Shown piece after piece: positions 7,969-16,300 of a stretch of 33,007 bases of DNA (position 1 is its first letter; every line of letters begins with the position of its first letter). The stretch is from Bdellovibrionales bacterium. Its GTDB lineage: Bacteria; Bdellovibrionota_C; UBA2361; RFPC01. The DNA is taken from NCBI GenBank assembly GCA_020434565.1, contig JAGRAO010000009.1, positions 1-33,007 on the forward strand, read 5' to 3'. The notes beneath the pieces were generated by a model. It was not told where the DNA came from. It saw only the letters and a list, made by a program, of their open reading frames with translations, and did no database searches. The translations under genes and the position numbers were made by a program.

Positions 7969-8271
7969 ATGAAAACGCAACTTACTCCGCAGCTTCGAAC
8001 TGGAGGAACCTTTCTCTCGAGCACCGGATTAAATAAATTCATTCCGGAACCGAAGAATCGCTCAGGATTTATGAAGGCCCTCGAAGGGATCGGAGGGTCG
8101 CTCCTCGGGGGGGTAACGCAGTTCTCTGGTCTTGACCCCACCTACAGCTCTCTCCTGAACAAACAGATCGAGATGCAACAACAGCTGCAGTTGGTGAGTC
8201 TCTACTCGAATATCGAAAAATCCCGCCATGAGTCGAAGATGGCGGCCATTCGAAACGTTCGGTCTGCTTAG
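7969..8271 (+). CDS. Small type III operon protein, possible inner-rod or needle-type subunit
   Basis: 100 residues, preceded by gaggt at a suitable distance. The N-terminal half is Gly/Ser/Thr-rich and looks flexible. The C-terminal part, from about residue 58 (YSSLLNKQIEMQQQLQLVSL), is a Gln-rich amphipathic helix followed by SNIEKSRHESKMAAIRNVR. A disordered start plus a C-terminal helix, at about 80-110 residues, is what inner-rod (SctI) and needle (SctF) proteins look like. It lies directly before sctV. I cannot match it to a named family, so the subunit role is inference. It carries no signal peptide, as expected for a type III substrate. Confidence 0.6.
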   Translation: MKTQLTPQLRTGGTFLSSTGLNKFIPEPKNRSGFMKALEGIGGSLLGGVTQFSGLDPTYSSLLNKQIEMQQQLQLVSLYSNIEKSRHESKMAAIRNVRSA

Positions 8272-8295
8272 TAAACAATGGATGGAGAGGGGGTG

Positions 8296-10149
8296 ATGCT
8301 TCGAAATATTCTCATACCCGTTGGAGTGGTAGTCGTCCTTTCGAGTATGCTGCTCCCTCTCCCTTCCTTTGTCGTCGATTTTCTCCTCGTTGGCAATCTC
8401 GTGCTTGCGCTTCTTTTGCTCGGAAGTGCCCTTTATCTGGAGGAGCCGACAAAGCTCTCTGCCCTCCCGACCATATTGCTCCTTGCCACGCTCTATCGAC
8501 TTGCTTTGAATGTCTCCACTACTCGGCTCATCCTCGGAAATGGACATGCAGGAGCCATGATAGAAACTTTTGGAGAGCTCCTCATGAACGGCAACCTCGT
8601 TGTTGGCGTAGTTGTTTTCTGTGTCATTACCTTTGTCCAATTTATCGTGATTGCGAAGGGAGCTGAGCGAGTCGCTGAGGTCTCCGCCCGCTTTACCCTG
8701 GATGCACTTCCGGGAAAGCAAATGTCGATTGACTCGGATATGCGGGCTGGATTGATTGATCTTGAAACAGCGCGACGGAAACGTGAGGATCTACAGGTTG
8801 AATCTCGATTCTACGGTGCCCTTGATGGAGCGATGAAGTTTGTCAAAGGCGATGCGATAGCTGGAATAGCTATTACCTGCATCAATATTGTGGGTGGTCT
8901 CGCAATTGGAGTTGCTGTCCTTGGGCTTGATGTCTCTCATGCGCTCTCTCAATTTACCCTCCTCACCGTGGGCGACGGCCTTCTCTCTCAGGTTCCCGCT
9001 CTTCTCAATTCTCTTGCTGCTGGAATGATCATTACCCGTGTGACTCGTGAAGGAACAGGTTCAATTGCTGATGAGATGGTCCACCAGATTGTGGCTCTTA
9101 AACCTGCTCTCTTTCTTGCGGGTACCGTGTCCCTCCTCTTTGCTCTTGTGCCGGGGACACCGTGGTATTTTTTCCTTTCGTTGGGATCCTTTCTTTTCGT
9201 CGTGTTTTTTTCTCCTTCACTGAATCAAACTTCTGAGGAAAACGAGGCTCCCTCTCGATTCGAGCCGCGCACCCCTCCAGTTCTTGAATTCGTCGTTCCA
9301 ACGGATTCTCTTCCGCTCTTTCCCTCAAAAAAAGTGGTTTCTTCTGAAATTCATAGGTTTCTCTCGGAAATCCATTCGAGAACTGGCCTGTTTCTCATGC
9401 CGCCAGAGTTTCGTATTTCCTCCGATCTGAGGCGAACCGTAGAGATCCTTTTTCGAGGAGTAAAAGTGATGGAGTTTTCTCCCGATCATGCAGCGAAAAC
9501 GGAGACGTTTTTTCAGGACTCTCTCGCACAAGTGCTTTTGTTTGTCCTGACGAATAGGAAAGAGTTCATCGATGATGTCTCAACCCGAAGGCTTCTCGAT
9601 AATCTCGAACGGACGGCTCCCGAGCTCGTTGCTTCAGTAGTTCCAACGGTTGTTTCGGTCACTCAGCTTTCGACCCTCCTTCGGGCTCTAGCGGAGGAAG
9701 ACGTGAGCTTTGTGAACATCGACCAGATCCTTCAGTCGATCTCAGAAATTGGAGTGAGTTCTACCGAGCCAAGAACTCTTCTTGAGCAGGTACGAGTGGG
9801 ATTAAGACGAACCATCAGTGCGATGGTCAAAGGGAAGGAAATCGATTTTATACGGCTCCATCCTTTGGTCGATTTCACGTTTGCGGAGTGTGAGCGAACC
9901 GGAGGCTCACTTCCACCTGAGCTTATTCAGGAACTCGAAAGATGTTTTGAGGAACTCGTAGACGAACGGAAGGGATGGGGAGTCATTTGTTCCTCGAAAG
10001 CGAGAAGATTGATTCACGACTTCCTTTTGGCCTCTCATGCGAAGGCGGAGGTGTTTGCAGATGAGGAACTCACCGAAGAGGTGCTCCCGTCGAGCTTAGA
10101 GGTGATCCCCGCATCTTATTCGTTTGATCAGGAGGCTTTGGCGGCATGA
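8296..10149 (+). CDS. sctV: Type III secretion export-gate protein SctV (FHIPEP family)
   Basis: 617 residues from the ATG at 8296, which has GGAG eight bases upstream; an ATG at 8278 lacks such a site. The N-terminal 315 residues hold about seven or eight membrane helices and the family signature RFTLDALPGKQMSID (about 132-146). The conserved segment TKLSALPTILLLATLYRLALNVSTTRLIL lies near 52-80 (quoted here by its two halves TKLSALPTILLLA and TLYRLALNVSTTRLIL). The cytosolic domain (about 320-617) forms the nonameric ring that receives substrates and chaperones. At 617 residues it is shorter than typical SctV (about 680-710), mostly in the cytosolic half. It overlaps the next gene by four bases. 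Confidence 0.93.
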   Translation: MLRNILIPVGVVVVLSSMLLPLPSFVVDFLLVGNLVLALLLLGSALYLEEPTKLSALPTILLLATLYRLALNVSTTRLILGNGHAGAMIETFGELLMNGNLVVGVVVFCVITFVQFIVIAKGAERVAEVSARFTLDALPGKQMSIDSDMRAGLIDLETARRKREDLQVESRFYGALDGAMKFVKGDAIAGIAITCINIVGGLAIGVAVLGLDVSHALSQFTLLTVGDGLLSQVPALLNSLAAGMIITRVTREGTGSIADEMVHQIVALKPALFLAGTVSLLFALVPGTPWYFFLSLGSFLFVVFFSPSLNQTSEENEAPSRFEPRTPPVLEFVVPTDSLPLFPSKKVVSSEIHRFLSEIHSRTGLFLMPPEFRISSDLRRTVEILFRGVKVMEFSPDHAAKTETFFQDSLAQVLLFVLTNRKEFIDDVSTRRLLDNLERTAPELVASVVPTVVSVTQLSTLLRALAEEDVSFVNIDQILQSISEIGVSSTEPRTLLEQVRVGLRRTISAMVKGKEIDFIRLHPLVDFTFAECERTGGSLPPELIQELERCFEELVDERKGWGVICSSKARRLIHDFLLASHAKAEVFADEELTEEVLPSSLEVIPASYSFDQEALAA

Positions 10150-10682
10150 AGGCTTGTGTTTTATTTGCGCTTCTTGTTTTCCTCCTTGGCTGTACTCCTC
10201 AGTACGAAGAGTTTCGTCCTGATGAGCACCTCTCCTCGCTCGAACTCATCGACCACGGAACCCTCCTCCTTCGAGATCGGCAGCTTGAGGCGGCTGAAGC
10301 GGCTTTTCGAGTAGCGCTTCAAATCGAGCAGAACCCTAATAGTTACGATGGTTTAGGGTGTATAGAACTGTTACGCGGAAATTTTTCAAAAGCGGAGAAA
10401 CTTTTCTTTCAGGCGTTCGAACAAGATGAGAGGTATGTGGCGGCGATTGGAAACTTGGCGCTGCTCTACGAACTCACGGGAAACCTTCAACTTGCAGAGG
10501 CGTTCTATCAGCGGGCTTTGCTGGAGGATCCTGAAAATTTTCGAGTGCGGAACAATTTTGCGGTCTTTGTGAAGGAACACTATGGTGAAAGCAGTGCGGT
10601 TGAGCGTTCCCGAAAGGAGCTTCTCGGCGCAAAAGCCCTTGCTGCTCACCCTGCAATAGAGGAAAACCTCAAGAATTTTTGA
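10146..10682 (+). CDS. TPR-repeat outer-membrane lipoprotein, possible type III pilotin
   Basis: 178 residues. A type II signal peptide ends in FLLGC, with lipidated Cys16. The following residues (Thr, Pro) do not give an inner-membrane retention signal, so it is probably sorted to the outer membrane. Three or so tetratricopeptide repeats follow: GTLLLRDRQLEAAEAAFRVAL, YDGLGCIELLRGNFSKAEKLF and IGNLALLYELTGNLQLAEAFY, each with the W/L-G-Y-A-F-A-P pattern. The start overlaps the sctV stop (ATGA), tying it to the apparatus. TPR lipoproteins act as pilotins for secretins (PilF/PilW in type IV pili); a similar role for a secretin SctC encoded elsewhere is a reasonable guess, not shown. Confidence 0.75.
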   Translation: MKACVLFALLVFLLGCTPQYEEFRPDEHLSSLELIDHGTLLLRDRQLEAAEAAFRVALQIEQNPNSYDGLGCIELLRGNFSKAEKLFFQAFEQDERYVAAIGNLALLYELTGNLQLAEAFYQRALLEDPENFRVRNNFAVFVKEHYGESSAVERSRKELLGAKALAAHPAIEENLKNF

Positions 10683-10694
10683 GGCGAGGATGAT

Positions 10695-11024
10695 ATGACA
10701 AACTCAAAAGCGAAATCTCTTACCCCACAGCATACGGCGAAAGTTTTGCCATTTCGCCCAGGTCCGTATTCCAAACTTCAGAGTCAGCGTGACGAGGGAG
10801 GATCGCCAGAATATGCTCAGGCATGGGGCGAAACGGTAGCGGAGCTCCGAGGACAGCAGTTCTCAAATCTTGAGCAAGCAATCGAAATGATTGTCGAGAA
10901 AGTCCTTCATCGTCTCAACGCGCTTGGAGATGATCAAGAAATGAGGAATTTTCTCTATAACCTTCTCGAAATGGATCCCGTCATCGTTTCTGAAATTCGG
11001 AAAAATTTAAAGATTGCGGAATAG
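10695..11024 (+). CDS. Small acidic protein closing the type III operon, unknown function
   Basis: 109 residues, with gaggcgagga just upstream of the ATG and only 12 bases after the TPR lipoprotein stop. The first 40 residues are basic and polar. From about residue 55 it is predicted helical and acidic: SNLEQAIEMIVEKVLHRLNA, then EMRNFLYNLLEMDPVIVSEI. There is no signal peptide, membrane segment or Cys. It could be a secretion chaperone or a gate regulator, since those are small acidic helical proteins, but no family is recognised. The operon ends here, convergent with the receiver protein gene. Confidence 0.62.
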   Translation: MTNSKAKSLTPQHTAKVLPFRPGPYSKLQSQRDEGGSPEYAQAWGETVAELRGQQFSNLEQAIEMIVEKVLHRLNALGDDQEMRNFLYNLLEMDPVIVSEIRKNLKIAE

Positions 11025-11041
11025 ACGAGAGCCTCGGGTTC

Positions 11042-11845
11042 TCAGTCATCGCCGGGAATCGTGCTCTCGCCTTCGTCCTCGAGGACGCTTTCTTCAAGCT
11101 CCTGTCCTTCCTTGTTGCCTTTTCTCTTTTCTAATCGCTTTCGATAGCGACCAAGGCGAGTCGCAGGCCCCCGACTCCGTTCAATACAGAGCTCAATAAG
11201 AGTCTCGCGAAGCATGAGCGGGCCCCCCTTCGCGAACGTATATCCGAGATCCACCGCCCGTCGAAATGAACTCGCCTTAATCGGGAGTTCTCGGCGCGCA
11301 GTTTCAAAATGCGTCGCTTGCCGCATTATCGTTGCGAGCTTATCAAGCGAAGCCATCATCAATGCCGCGAGAGCTTCGTTTCGATTTTTCGCATTCAAAA
11401 CCGATTCCGAAATCGGCTCTCCTTTTGTTGCCATCACAAGACTTTGGTCAAGGCCCTCTGTGTTAAACGGTTTTACGATGTAGCCTCTGGCGCCATTTAT
11501 GAGGAGGTCAAAAACATCATCCACAGTTGGTTCGTAGGATGAGGCGAGTGCGACTATTCCGCTATCCAGTTCGAATACCCTCCGCATAAACTCCTTTGCT
11601 GGCATTTTGGAATTTCTCGCCTCAAAAATGATGTGTGAGATTGGCCGTTCTTCGATCTTGGTCAAAGCGAGCGCGTGATCTGGAGCGTCGGAAACCGCAC
11701 CGAAGCCGAGTCCTGTGAGCGATTGCCTCATGGTTTGTCTGACGTTGGCATCAGAATCGACAATGAGAATGCTGATCTTTCGGCGTTCCGCGGTCGTAAG
11801 AACAGGAGTGCTCGAGGCCTTTCTGTAAGCGGTATCAAAACTCAT
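11042..11845 (-). CDS. Pseudo-receiver protein: REC domain with Glu at the phospho-site
   Basis: 267 residues. A receiver domain covers about 23-140. The acidic pair Asp30/Asp32 (IVDSD), the switch Ser102/103 and the conserved Lys125 in IVKPFN are present. At the position of the phospho-acceptor Asp, strand beta-3 reads SHIIFEARN, with Glu75. Spacing to the acidic pair (45 residues) is normal, so this is a real substitution that may mimic the phosphorylated state. The C-terminal 125 residues are helical and end in a very acidic tail (EEDEGE-like). No DNA-binding domain or enzyme is recognised. The start is supported by aagaagag upstream on this strand. It is convergent with the type III operon; a link to it is possible but unproven. 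Confidence 0.82.
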   Translation of the reverse strand: MSFDTAYRKASSTPVLTTAERRKISILIVDSDANVRQTMRQSLTGLGFGAVSDAPDHALALTKIEERPISHIIFEARNSKMPAKEFMRRVFELDSGIVALASSYEPTVDDVFDLLINGARGYIVKPFNTEGLDQSLVMATKGEPISESVLNAKNRNEALAALMMASLDKLATIMRQATHFETARRELPIKASSFRRAVDLGYTFAKGGPLMLRETLIELCIERSRGPATRLGRYRKRLEKRKGNKEGQELEESVLEDEGESTIPGDD

Positions 11846-12427
11846 TCGCTCTTCTTTATTTCCAAACTTCAGAGAGTCGGGGAAACCTAGCGAACCGTAG
11901 CACGGACTTAGGCCTACCGACCAACTCCTTCCTCTCTTTGAGAAAGAAACTCGATCAAAAAATTACTTCTCTCGGTAAATATCAGATTCTCATCCTGCGC
12001 TGCGCTCTATGGTTTGAGTGGTTTTTTTGAAAGAGACTTCTCTCGTCCATTAACAAAATACAGAGCCTCTTTGCCACATCATTTCTCTGTTTCTCAGCTG
12101 ACTCTGTTGCAGCCAGTTTCTCCGACTTTTCCTCTCACAGGATTTCTCGGAGTAACTGCCTGGAATCTTGAATGAAAGGTGGCCTTGAGTAACAAAATCT
12201 TCGAAAGTTCAAGGTGGCAGGCTTTCTCTGATCCGAATGGGGAGATTCCGTGGGCTATCAATCTCAGCTTACATGGTCGCTCGAGAACTCGCCCTGGGTC
12301 GCAGTGTCCTGTCGCAGACTACGCCGATGGATAATGCGGTCTATGCGTTAGGCGTTCGGGCGTGTAAGCTCCAGAACGCTATTTGCACCGAGGGCGTGCT
12401 GCGCTGGAGAAATGAGAGGTTTGGCGA
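11846..12427. other. Intergenic stretch between divergent receiver genes
   Basis: About 580 bases holding the promoters of two divergent receiver genes. The left part is pyrimidine-rich. A short plus-strand frame from TTG at 12185 to TAA at 12334 (49 residues, beginning MSNKIFESSRWQAF, with aaaggtgg upstream) looks protein-like but too short to call. Another open frame (12237-12470) overlaps the receiver-DHp start and is probably a shadow. A heptamer gtcgcag is repeated near 12299 and 12312. No RNA gene or terminator is evident. Confidence 0.4.
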
Positions 12428-13141
12428 GTGGAACAAATTCGTGATCTTCATCAGACCGTACTCATCGTAGACGATGATGGCGATACGAGAGCGATTGTCG
12501 CTGGAACATTGGCTGCTTTAGGGCTGGAAGTGCGCGAGGCCTCGTCTGGGATTGAAGCCCTTACATTTTTGGATTCAGAAGAGCCGGACCTCGTGGTTCT
12601 TGATTGGATGATGCCCGGTATGTCCGGAGATGAGGTGTGCCGCGAAATTCGGAAAAGGGAAGGGGGGCAGCTTATTCCGATTATCATGCTTACGGCGCGT
12701 GATTCTCTCAAAGACAAAGTGTCTGCGTTAGAGGGCGGAGCAGACGACTATGTAACAAAACCTTTTGAGTACAGAGAGCTTCAGGCGCGAGTCCGGGCGC
12801 AACTCCGCGTGAGGCAGCTGAATCTTGTTCTGCAGCGAAAGAACGAAGAGCTTCAAATAATGCAAAATAAAATTGTCGAGCAGGAGCGACAACTCGCTAT
12901 CGGTCAGTTGGCTGGGACTGCTGCCCATGAGCTGGGCCAACCTCTTTCGGCTATTCTTCTCAATTGTCATCTGCTCGGAAAACTTTCTTCTTCCGATGAA
13001 AAATTTCTTAAGGCGCTTGAAAACATTAAATCTGACGTCAAGAAGATGAGTCTCTTGATTGAACAGCTCAAAGGAGCTGACGCTACCAGCACTTCTTCCT
13101 ATCACAAAGGTACTGACATCCTCAGTCTGAAGAAAGAGTGA
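12428..13141 (+). CDS. Receiver-DHp protein lacking an ATPase domain
   Basis: 237 residues from a GTG with gagagg upstream. The receiver domain (about 9-128) is canonical: acidic residues Asp15-17, phospho-acceptor Asp59 in VVLDWMMPG, Thr89 and Lys111 in VTKPFE. A coiled coil (about 130-158) leads to a DHp (HisKA) domain with H-box GTAAHELGQPLSAILLN, His167. A hybrid kinase would continue into an HATPase domain; here the protein ends about 70 residues after the His, and no ATPase sequence follows in any frame. It resembles a phosphotransfer protein assembled from kinase parts. The receiver could exchange phosphate with its own or another His, fed by a separate kinase such as that at 3951. Confidence 0.85.
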   Translation: MEQIRDLHQTVLIVDDDGDTRAIVAGTLAALGLEVREASSGIEALTFLDSEEPDLVVLDWMMPGMSGDEVCREIRKREGGQLIPIIMLTARDSLKDKVSALEGGADDYVTKPFEYRELQARVRAQLRVRQLNLVLQRKNEELQIMQNKIVEQERQLAIGQLAGTAAHELGQPLSAILLNCHLLGKLSSSDEKFLKALENIKSDVKKMSLLIEQLKGADATSTSSYHKGTDILSLKKE

Positions 13142-13183
13142 GGACGTCACTCGAATAAAGATGAAATTGCGGGGAATGAAAAA

Positions 13184-13208
13184 TGGGCCGGGAGAGCTTC
13201 CCAGCCCA
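13184..13208 (-). terminator. Probable intrinsic terminator of the ECF sigma gene
   Basis: On the minus strand the stem TGGGC..GCCCA plus GGGA..TCCC is followed by TTTTT (plus-strand 13179-13183). It lies 130 bases beyond the sigma factor stop. On the plus strand an A-run follows instead, so it would not terminate the receiver-DHp gene. Confidence 0.5.
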
Positions 13209-13289
13209 AAAAACCTGCTGCCAATCCTAAAGGAACAATATCGCTAATGTGGCAAGGTAAGGGGAATCTGACAAGGGGGAAATTTGGTA

Positions 13290-13316
13290 CCGCGCCCCCT
13301 GGTTTTGAGGGCGCGG
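13290..13316. terminator. Strong G+C-rich hairpin between convergent genes
   Basis: CCGCGCCC (13290-13297) pairs perfectly with GGGCGCGG (13309-13316) around an 11-base loop. Only TTGGTT follows on the plus strand, so the U-tract is poor. It separates the receiver-DHp gene and the convergent ECF sigma gene and could act on both strands. Confidence 0.45.
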
Positions 13317-13338
13317 TTGGTTCGATGGGTAAAAAAAC

Positions 13339-13983
13339 TTATGCGAGCGCTGCAGCAGCTTCGCTTGCGAGTTCGTAGGCTCGCGGCCCCACAAACTCGG
13401 CGTAGTAACGCTGGAGTTTCTTCCGGAGCATGAGGCGAGACCGGTGAAGGCGTGATTTTACGGCTGGGATTGAGAGCGTGAGGATCTCGCTGACTTCTTG
13501 GTTTGAGAGTCCATTCACATCCCGTAAAACAAATACATCTCTGTACTGGTCAGGAAGTCTGTTAATCGCGTCCCGAAGGATCTCTCGCATTTCGCGGTTG
13601 AGTGTATAGTCATCAGTCTGATTGTTTGTTATCGACTCGCCATCAAGACACTGCTGGCGCAGAGCAGGAGCGAGGTCCTCTAAGGACACGGCCGGTTGTT
13701 GACGGCGTTTTCGCAACTTCATGAAAGCTGCGTTTACAACGATTCGGTACAGCCAGCTCGAGAAAGCGGACTTTCCTTCAAAGAGATGAAGCTTTCTGTG
13801 GATTGTGGAGAAGACATCCTGGAGAACTTCTTCAGCGTCTTCGTGATTGCGAGTGAATCGCATCGCGAGGTGGAAAACCTTTGTCTCGTATTTTTCAACG
13901 AGCTCCATAAACGCGAGATCGTCACCTTTTTGAATTTTCTTTATAAGAGCGAGATCAGCCTGTTTCTCTGAGCTTTGACCCAT
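13339..13983 (-). CDS. ECF-family RNA polymerase sigma factor
   Basis: 214 residues from the ATG at 13983, chosen because GGAGG sits seven bases upstream; a longer reading to 14031 adds 16 unsupported residues. Region 2 (about 20-90) reads FMELVEKYETKVFHLAMRFT, then NHEDAEEVLQDVF and SSWLYRIVVNAAF. Region 4 (about 145-195) reads LPDQYRDVFVLRDVNGLSNQ and LSIPAVKSRLHRSRLMLRKK. These mark an RpoE-type extracytoplasmic function sigma factor. No anti-sigma gene lies beside it; a Cys-free tail of about 20 residues follows region 4. It would be controlled by an unlinked anti-sigma factor or by its own expression. The promoter lies in 13984-14100. Confidence 0.92.
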   Translation of the reverse strand: MGQSSEKQADLALIKKIQKGDDLAFMELVEKYETKVFHLAMRFTRNHEDAEEVLQDVFSTIHRKLHLFEGKSAFSSWLYRIVVNAAFMKLRKRRQQPAVSLEDLAPALRQQCLDGESITNNQTDDYTLNREMREILRDAINRLPDQYRDVFVLRDVNGLSNQEVSEILTLSIPAVKSRLHRSRLMLRKKLQRYYAEFVGPRAYELASEAAAALA

Positions 13984-14301
13984 GACAAAAACCTCCAAAC
14001 GAACCGAAATAAACCGCGGACCCAACTTCAATCCGCAAGAAAAAACCTTAACAACGAGAGACTAGAGTTTTGATACAAATCGCCCCGCCAGATGTCATGG
14101 TCTCGTCGTGAGGTTGTACTAAAAATGTAAAATAGAGCGAGGGCTTGAAAAGCACAGTGCTATTAGCCGCTTAGAGGAAGAGAATTTGCGATCTTGTCCT
14201 TTGAAAACTGAATTTATCTGACGTTTTCAGTCAAAGCACAGCGATCAGGGAGGCGTTCTCTCTCCGACAGACTCGATGCTGCTTCTCTAAAGGCTTCTCT
14301 C
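13984..14301. other. Intergenic stretch between two minus-strand units
   Basis: 318 bases. It contains the short palindrome AGCACAGTGCT near 14152 and a bulged hairpin at 14199-14236 (CTTTGA..TCAAAG with CTGA..TCAG inside). The hairpin lies in the 3' flank of the glycosyltransferase gene but lacks a U-tract. The ECF sigma promoter should lie in the first 100 bases. No gene is seen. Confidence 0.4.
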
Positions 14302-15195
14302 CTAAGGTTCGGCTTCCTGATTGGCTTGGGGCGGTAAATTCTCGCTCACAAGGAACGTTTCAAAGTCTCGATGCGAAATGTTTCGGTGTCGCATTCGAAA
14401 GATAAAGAGATCACGCAGCATTTTCATCGAGTCCAATACAAGATTTACCTTTGAGCCTGGGACATTCACCCAGTTCACTGGTACTTCAGCTATGGAAAAT
14501 TGTGCTCTCTTGGCAAGATAGAGAATCTCACAATCAAAACTAAATCCATCAGACTGCTGGAGATGAAAGAGGAAACGAGCGACCGGAGCTCGAAAAAGTT
14601 TGAAACCGCACTGTGTGTCTCTAAAGTCTGGAAGAAGAATTTGATTGACAAGCAAATTAAACACCCTTCCGAGCGCTCTTCTGTGAAGAGAAGTCCTTAC
14701 TGAGACTTCTTCGGAACGGAGAGCCCGGGAGCCGATAGCGATCTCGGAGTTCTCCAATGCTTTTGCGAGGCGGTTGTATTCGCTAATTGGAGTAGAACCG
14801 TCGGCGTCCGCAAAGAGGATCTGGTGACCCTTTGCGTTTTGGACACCAGAGCGAATTGCATAGCCCTTGCCTGAATTTCGTGGGATTCTCAAAAGCCTCA
14901 CCTGAGAACGAACCCGAGAGAATTTTTTAACGACAGCACTCGTTGAATCTCTACTCCCGTCATCTACAACGACAATCTCGTAAGTCCGGCCCGAATTGTC
15001 GAAGAAGTCGATAACGTCGATCAGGGTTGGAGGGAGCCGCCATTCTTCATTGAAGGCTGGAATCACGACCGAGATTTCAGGACTCTCTCCAAGCGGCTGC
15101 TGTTGTTCAAGCCACCGCGAAAGGAGGGCTCGGGTGGCTTCCCGCGAGTCCTTACTCTCCGGTTCGTGTACGAGCGGTTGGTTTTTAGAAGTCAA
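14302..15195 (-). CDS. GT2 glycosyltransferase, dolichyl/polyprenyl-phosphate glucosyltransferase-like
   Basis: 297 residues. It starts at a TTG (15195) with AGGAG six bases upstream on this strand. The GT-A fold begins at about residue 40 with ISVVIPAFNEEWRLPPTL, then VVVDDGSRDST (77-84), GKGYAIRSGV, and the metal-binding DAD (130-132) in LFADADGST. This pattern matches the Alg5/DPG-synthase group, which moves a hexose onto a polyprenyl phosphate at the cytosolic membrane face. A QCGFKLFRAPVARFLF segment follows, as usual. There are no membrane helices. The upstream gene encodes a flippase-like membrane protein, so the two may act in one envelope glycolipid pathway. The N-terminal 38 residues are extra and polar. 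Confidence 0.88.
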   Translation of the reverse strand: MTSKNQPLVHEPESKDSREATRALLSRWLEQQQPLGESPEISVVIPAFNEEWRLPPTLIDVIDFFDNSGRTYEIVVVDDGSRDSTSAVVKKFSRVRSQVRLLRIPRNSGKGYAIRSGVQNAKGHQILFADADGSTPISEYNRLAKALENSEIAIGSRALRSEEVSVRTSLHRRALGRVFNLLVNQILLPDFRDTQCGFKLFRAPVARFLFHLQQSDGFSFDCEILYLAKRAQFSIAEVPVNWVNVPGSKVNLVLDSMKMLRDLFIFRMRHRNISHRDFETFLVSENLPPQANQEAEP

Positions 15196-15280
15196 CGGCT
15201 TCTCCTATAGTCGAGCTTATCCCCACTCACCCCGTCGTCTCAAGGCAGCAGAGTTGAAAAGTCCGAGCCGATCATGCCCC

Positions 15281-16300
15281 TCAATGAACTTCAGTTTCGG
15301 ACTCGCCTAACTCGAGCTGTCTTCTGACTTTTTCAAGAGTCTTTTGCCATGAAAACATTATGAACACCCCAGGGACTCCAACAACAATGTATTGAATGAG
15401 ATGTTGGGCAATCACCATCGCAAGCGCAACTTCTCGGTCTATCCCGATCGAGACCAAGCATGTACTTGCAATTGCCTCGATCACGCCGAATCCTCCCGGT
15501 GCCGAAGGAATCAGCGAGGAAAAGTTCACGGACACCATAAAGAGCATAACGGTTTCGAGCGAAAGTGTATGATGAAAGGCGCGCGCCGTGAAAAAGTAAA
15601 CACACGATTCGATAGACCAGACGAGCACACTCGACAAGACAAGTTTTGGCCAGAGAGAGGGACGAAAGAGCGGTCGAAGTCCATTCAGGAATACATCTAC
15701 CCGATCCAGAGCGTAATTGACGCTCGGATACGGAAACTTTTGCTTAATCCAAAGAACGATAGGGTCACACCATCGGCGTCCCCAAATAACCAACGCAATC
15801 AAACCTGTCACAGCCGCAAATCCGAGAGAGACGATTCGAAGTGAGAACCCAACGGGGCCTGGACTTGCCCAAAAAGCAAAGAGGACAAAGAAGAGGCTTA
15901 GGCAGAGACCATCTGCAAGCCGTTCGCAGGTGATCGTGGCGAGCACGAGAGTCCTCTTATCACCTGTAACACGCGCTCCCATATGCGCACGTACAAACTC
16001 TCCAGTACGCGCCGGTAAGATGTTATTCATAAAGAAGCCAAGAGTAAGAACTCGCCAGCTATTGTGAAAGGAAAGCGAAGGTGTTGGATAAAGCAGCTGC
16101 CAGCGTCGAGCCCTCAGGAGATACGACAGCGCCGTAAGGGCTACCGCAATAAGCAGAAACTCAGGAGCTGCGTGCCGGGCAGTATGGACAAACTGATCGA
16201 AGTCGATATCGTGAAATGCAATGTAGAGCGCTGCGGCCGTTATAAGCCATGGGAAGAGGCGCATGATAAAAGTCTTCATCAAACTTTTAGTGGTCATCAT
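15281..16300 (-). CDS. Lysylphosphatidylglycerol-synthase-TM/flippase-like membrane protein
   Basis: 339 residues with seven or eight hydrophobic segments. Family features of the LPG_synthase_TM (UPF0104, AglD C-terminal-like) domain are visible: LRARRWQLLYP, GFFMNNILPARTGEFVRAHM, ERLADGLCLSLFF, and late NFSSLIPSAPGGFGVIEA. These integral membrane proteins are often coupled to GT2 enzymes and are thought to help present lipid-linked sugars. It lies 85 bases upstream of the GT2 gene on the same strand, consistent with one operon. The start is uncertain: two adjacent ATGs (16300, 16297) and a third at about 16279 all have weak ribosome binding sites. Confidence 0.85.
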   Translation of the reverse strand: MMTTKSLMKTFIMRLFPWLITAAALYIAFHDIDFDQFVHTARHAAPEFLLIAVALTALSYLLRARRWQLLYPTPSLSFHNSWRVLTLGFFMNNILPARTGEFVRAHMGARVTGDKRTLVLATITCERLADGLCLSLFFVLFAFWASPGPVGFSLRIVSLGFAAVTGLIALVIWGRRWCDPIVLWIKQKFPYPSVNYALDRVDVFLNGLRPLFRPSLWPKLVLSSVLVWSIESCVYFFTARAFHHTLSLETVMLFMVSVNFSSLIPSAPGGFGVIEAIASTCLVSIGIDREVALAMVIAQHLIQYIVVGVPGVFIMFSWQKTLEKVRRQLELGESETEVH

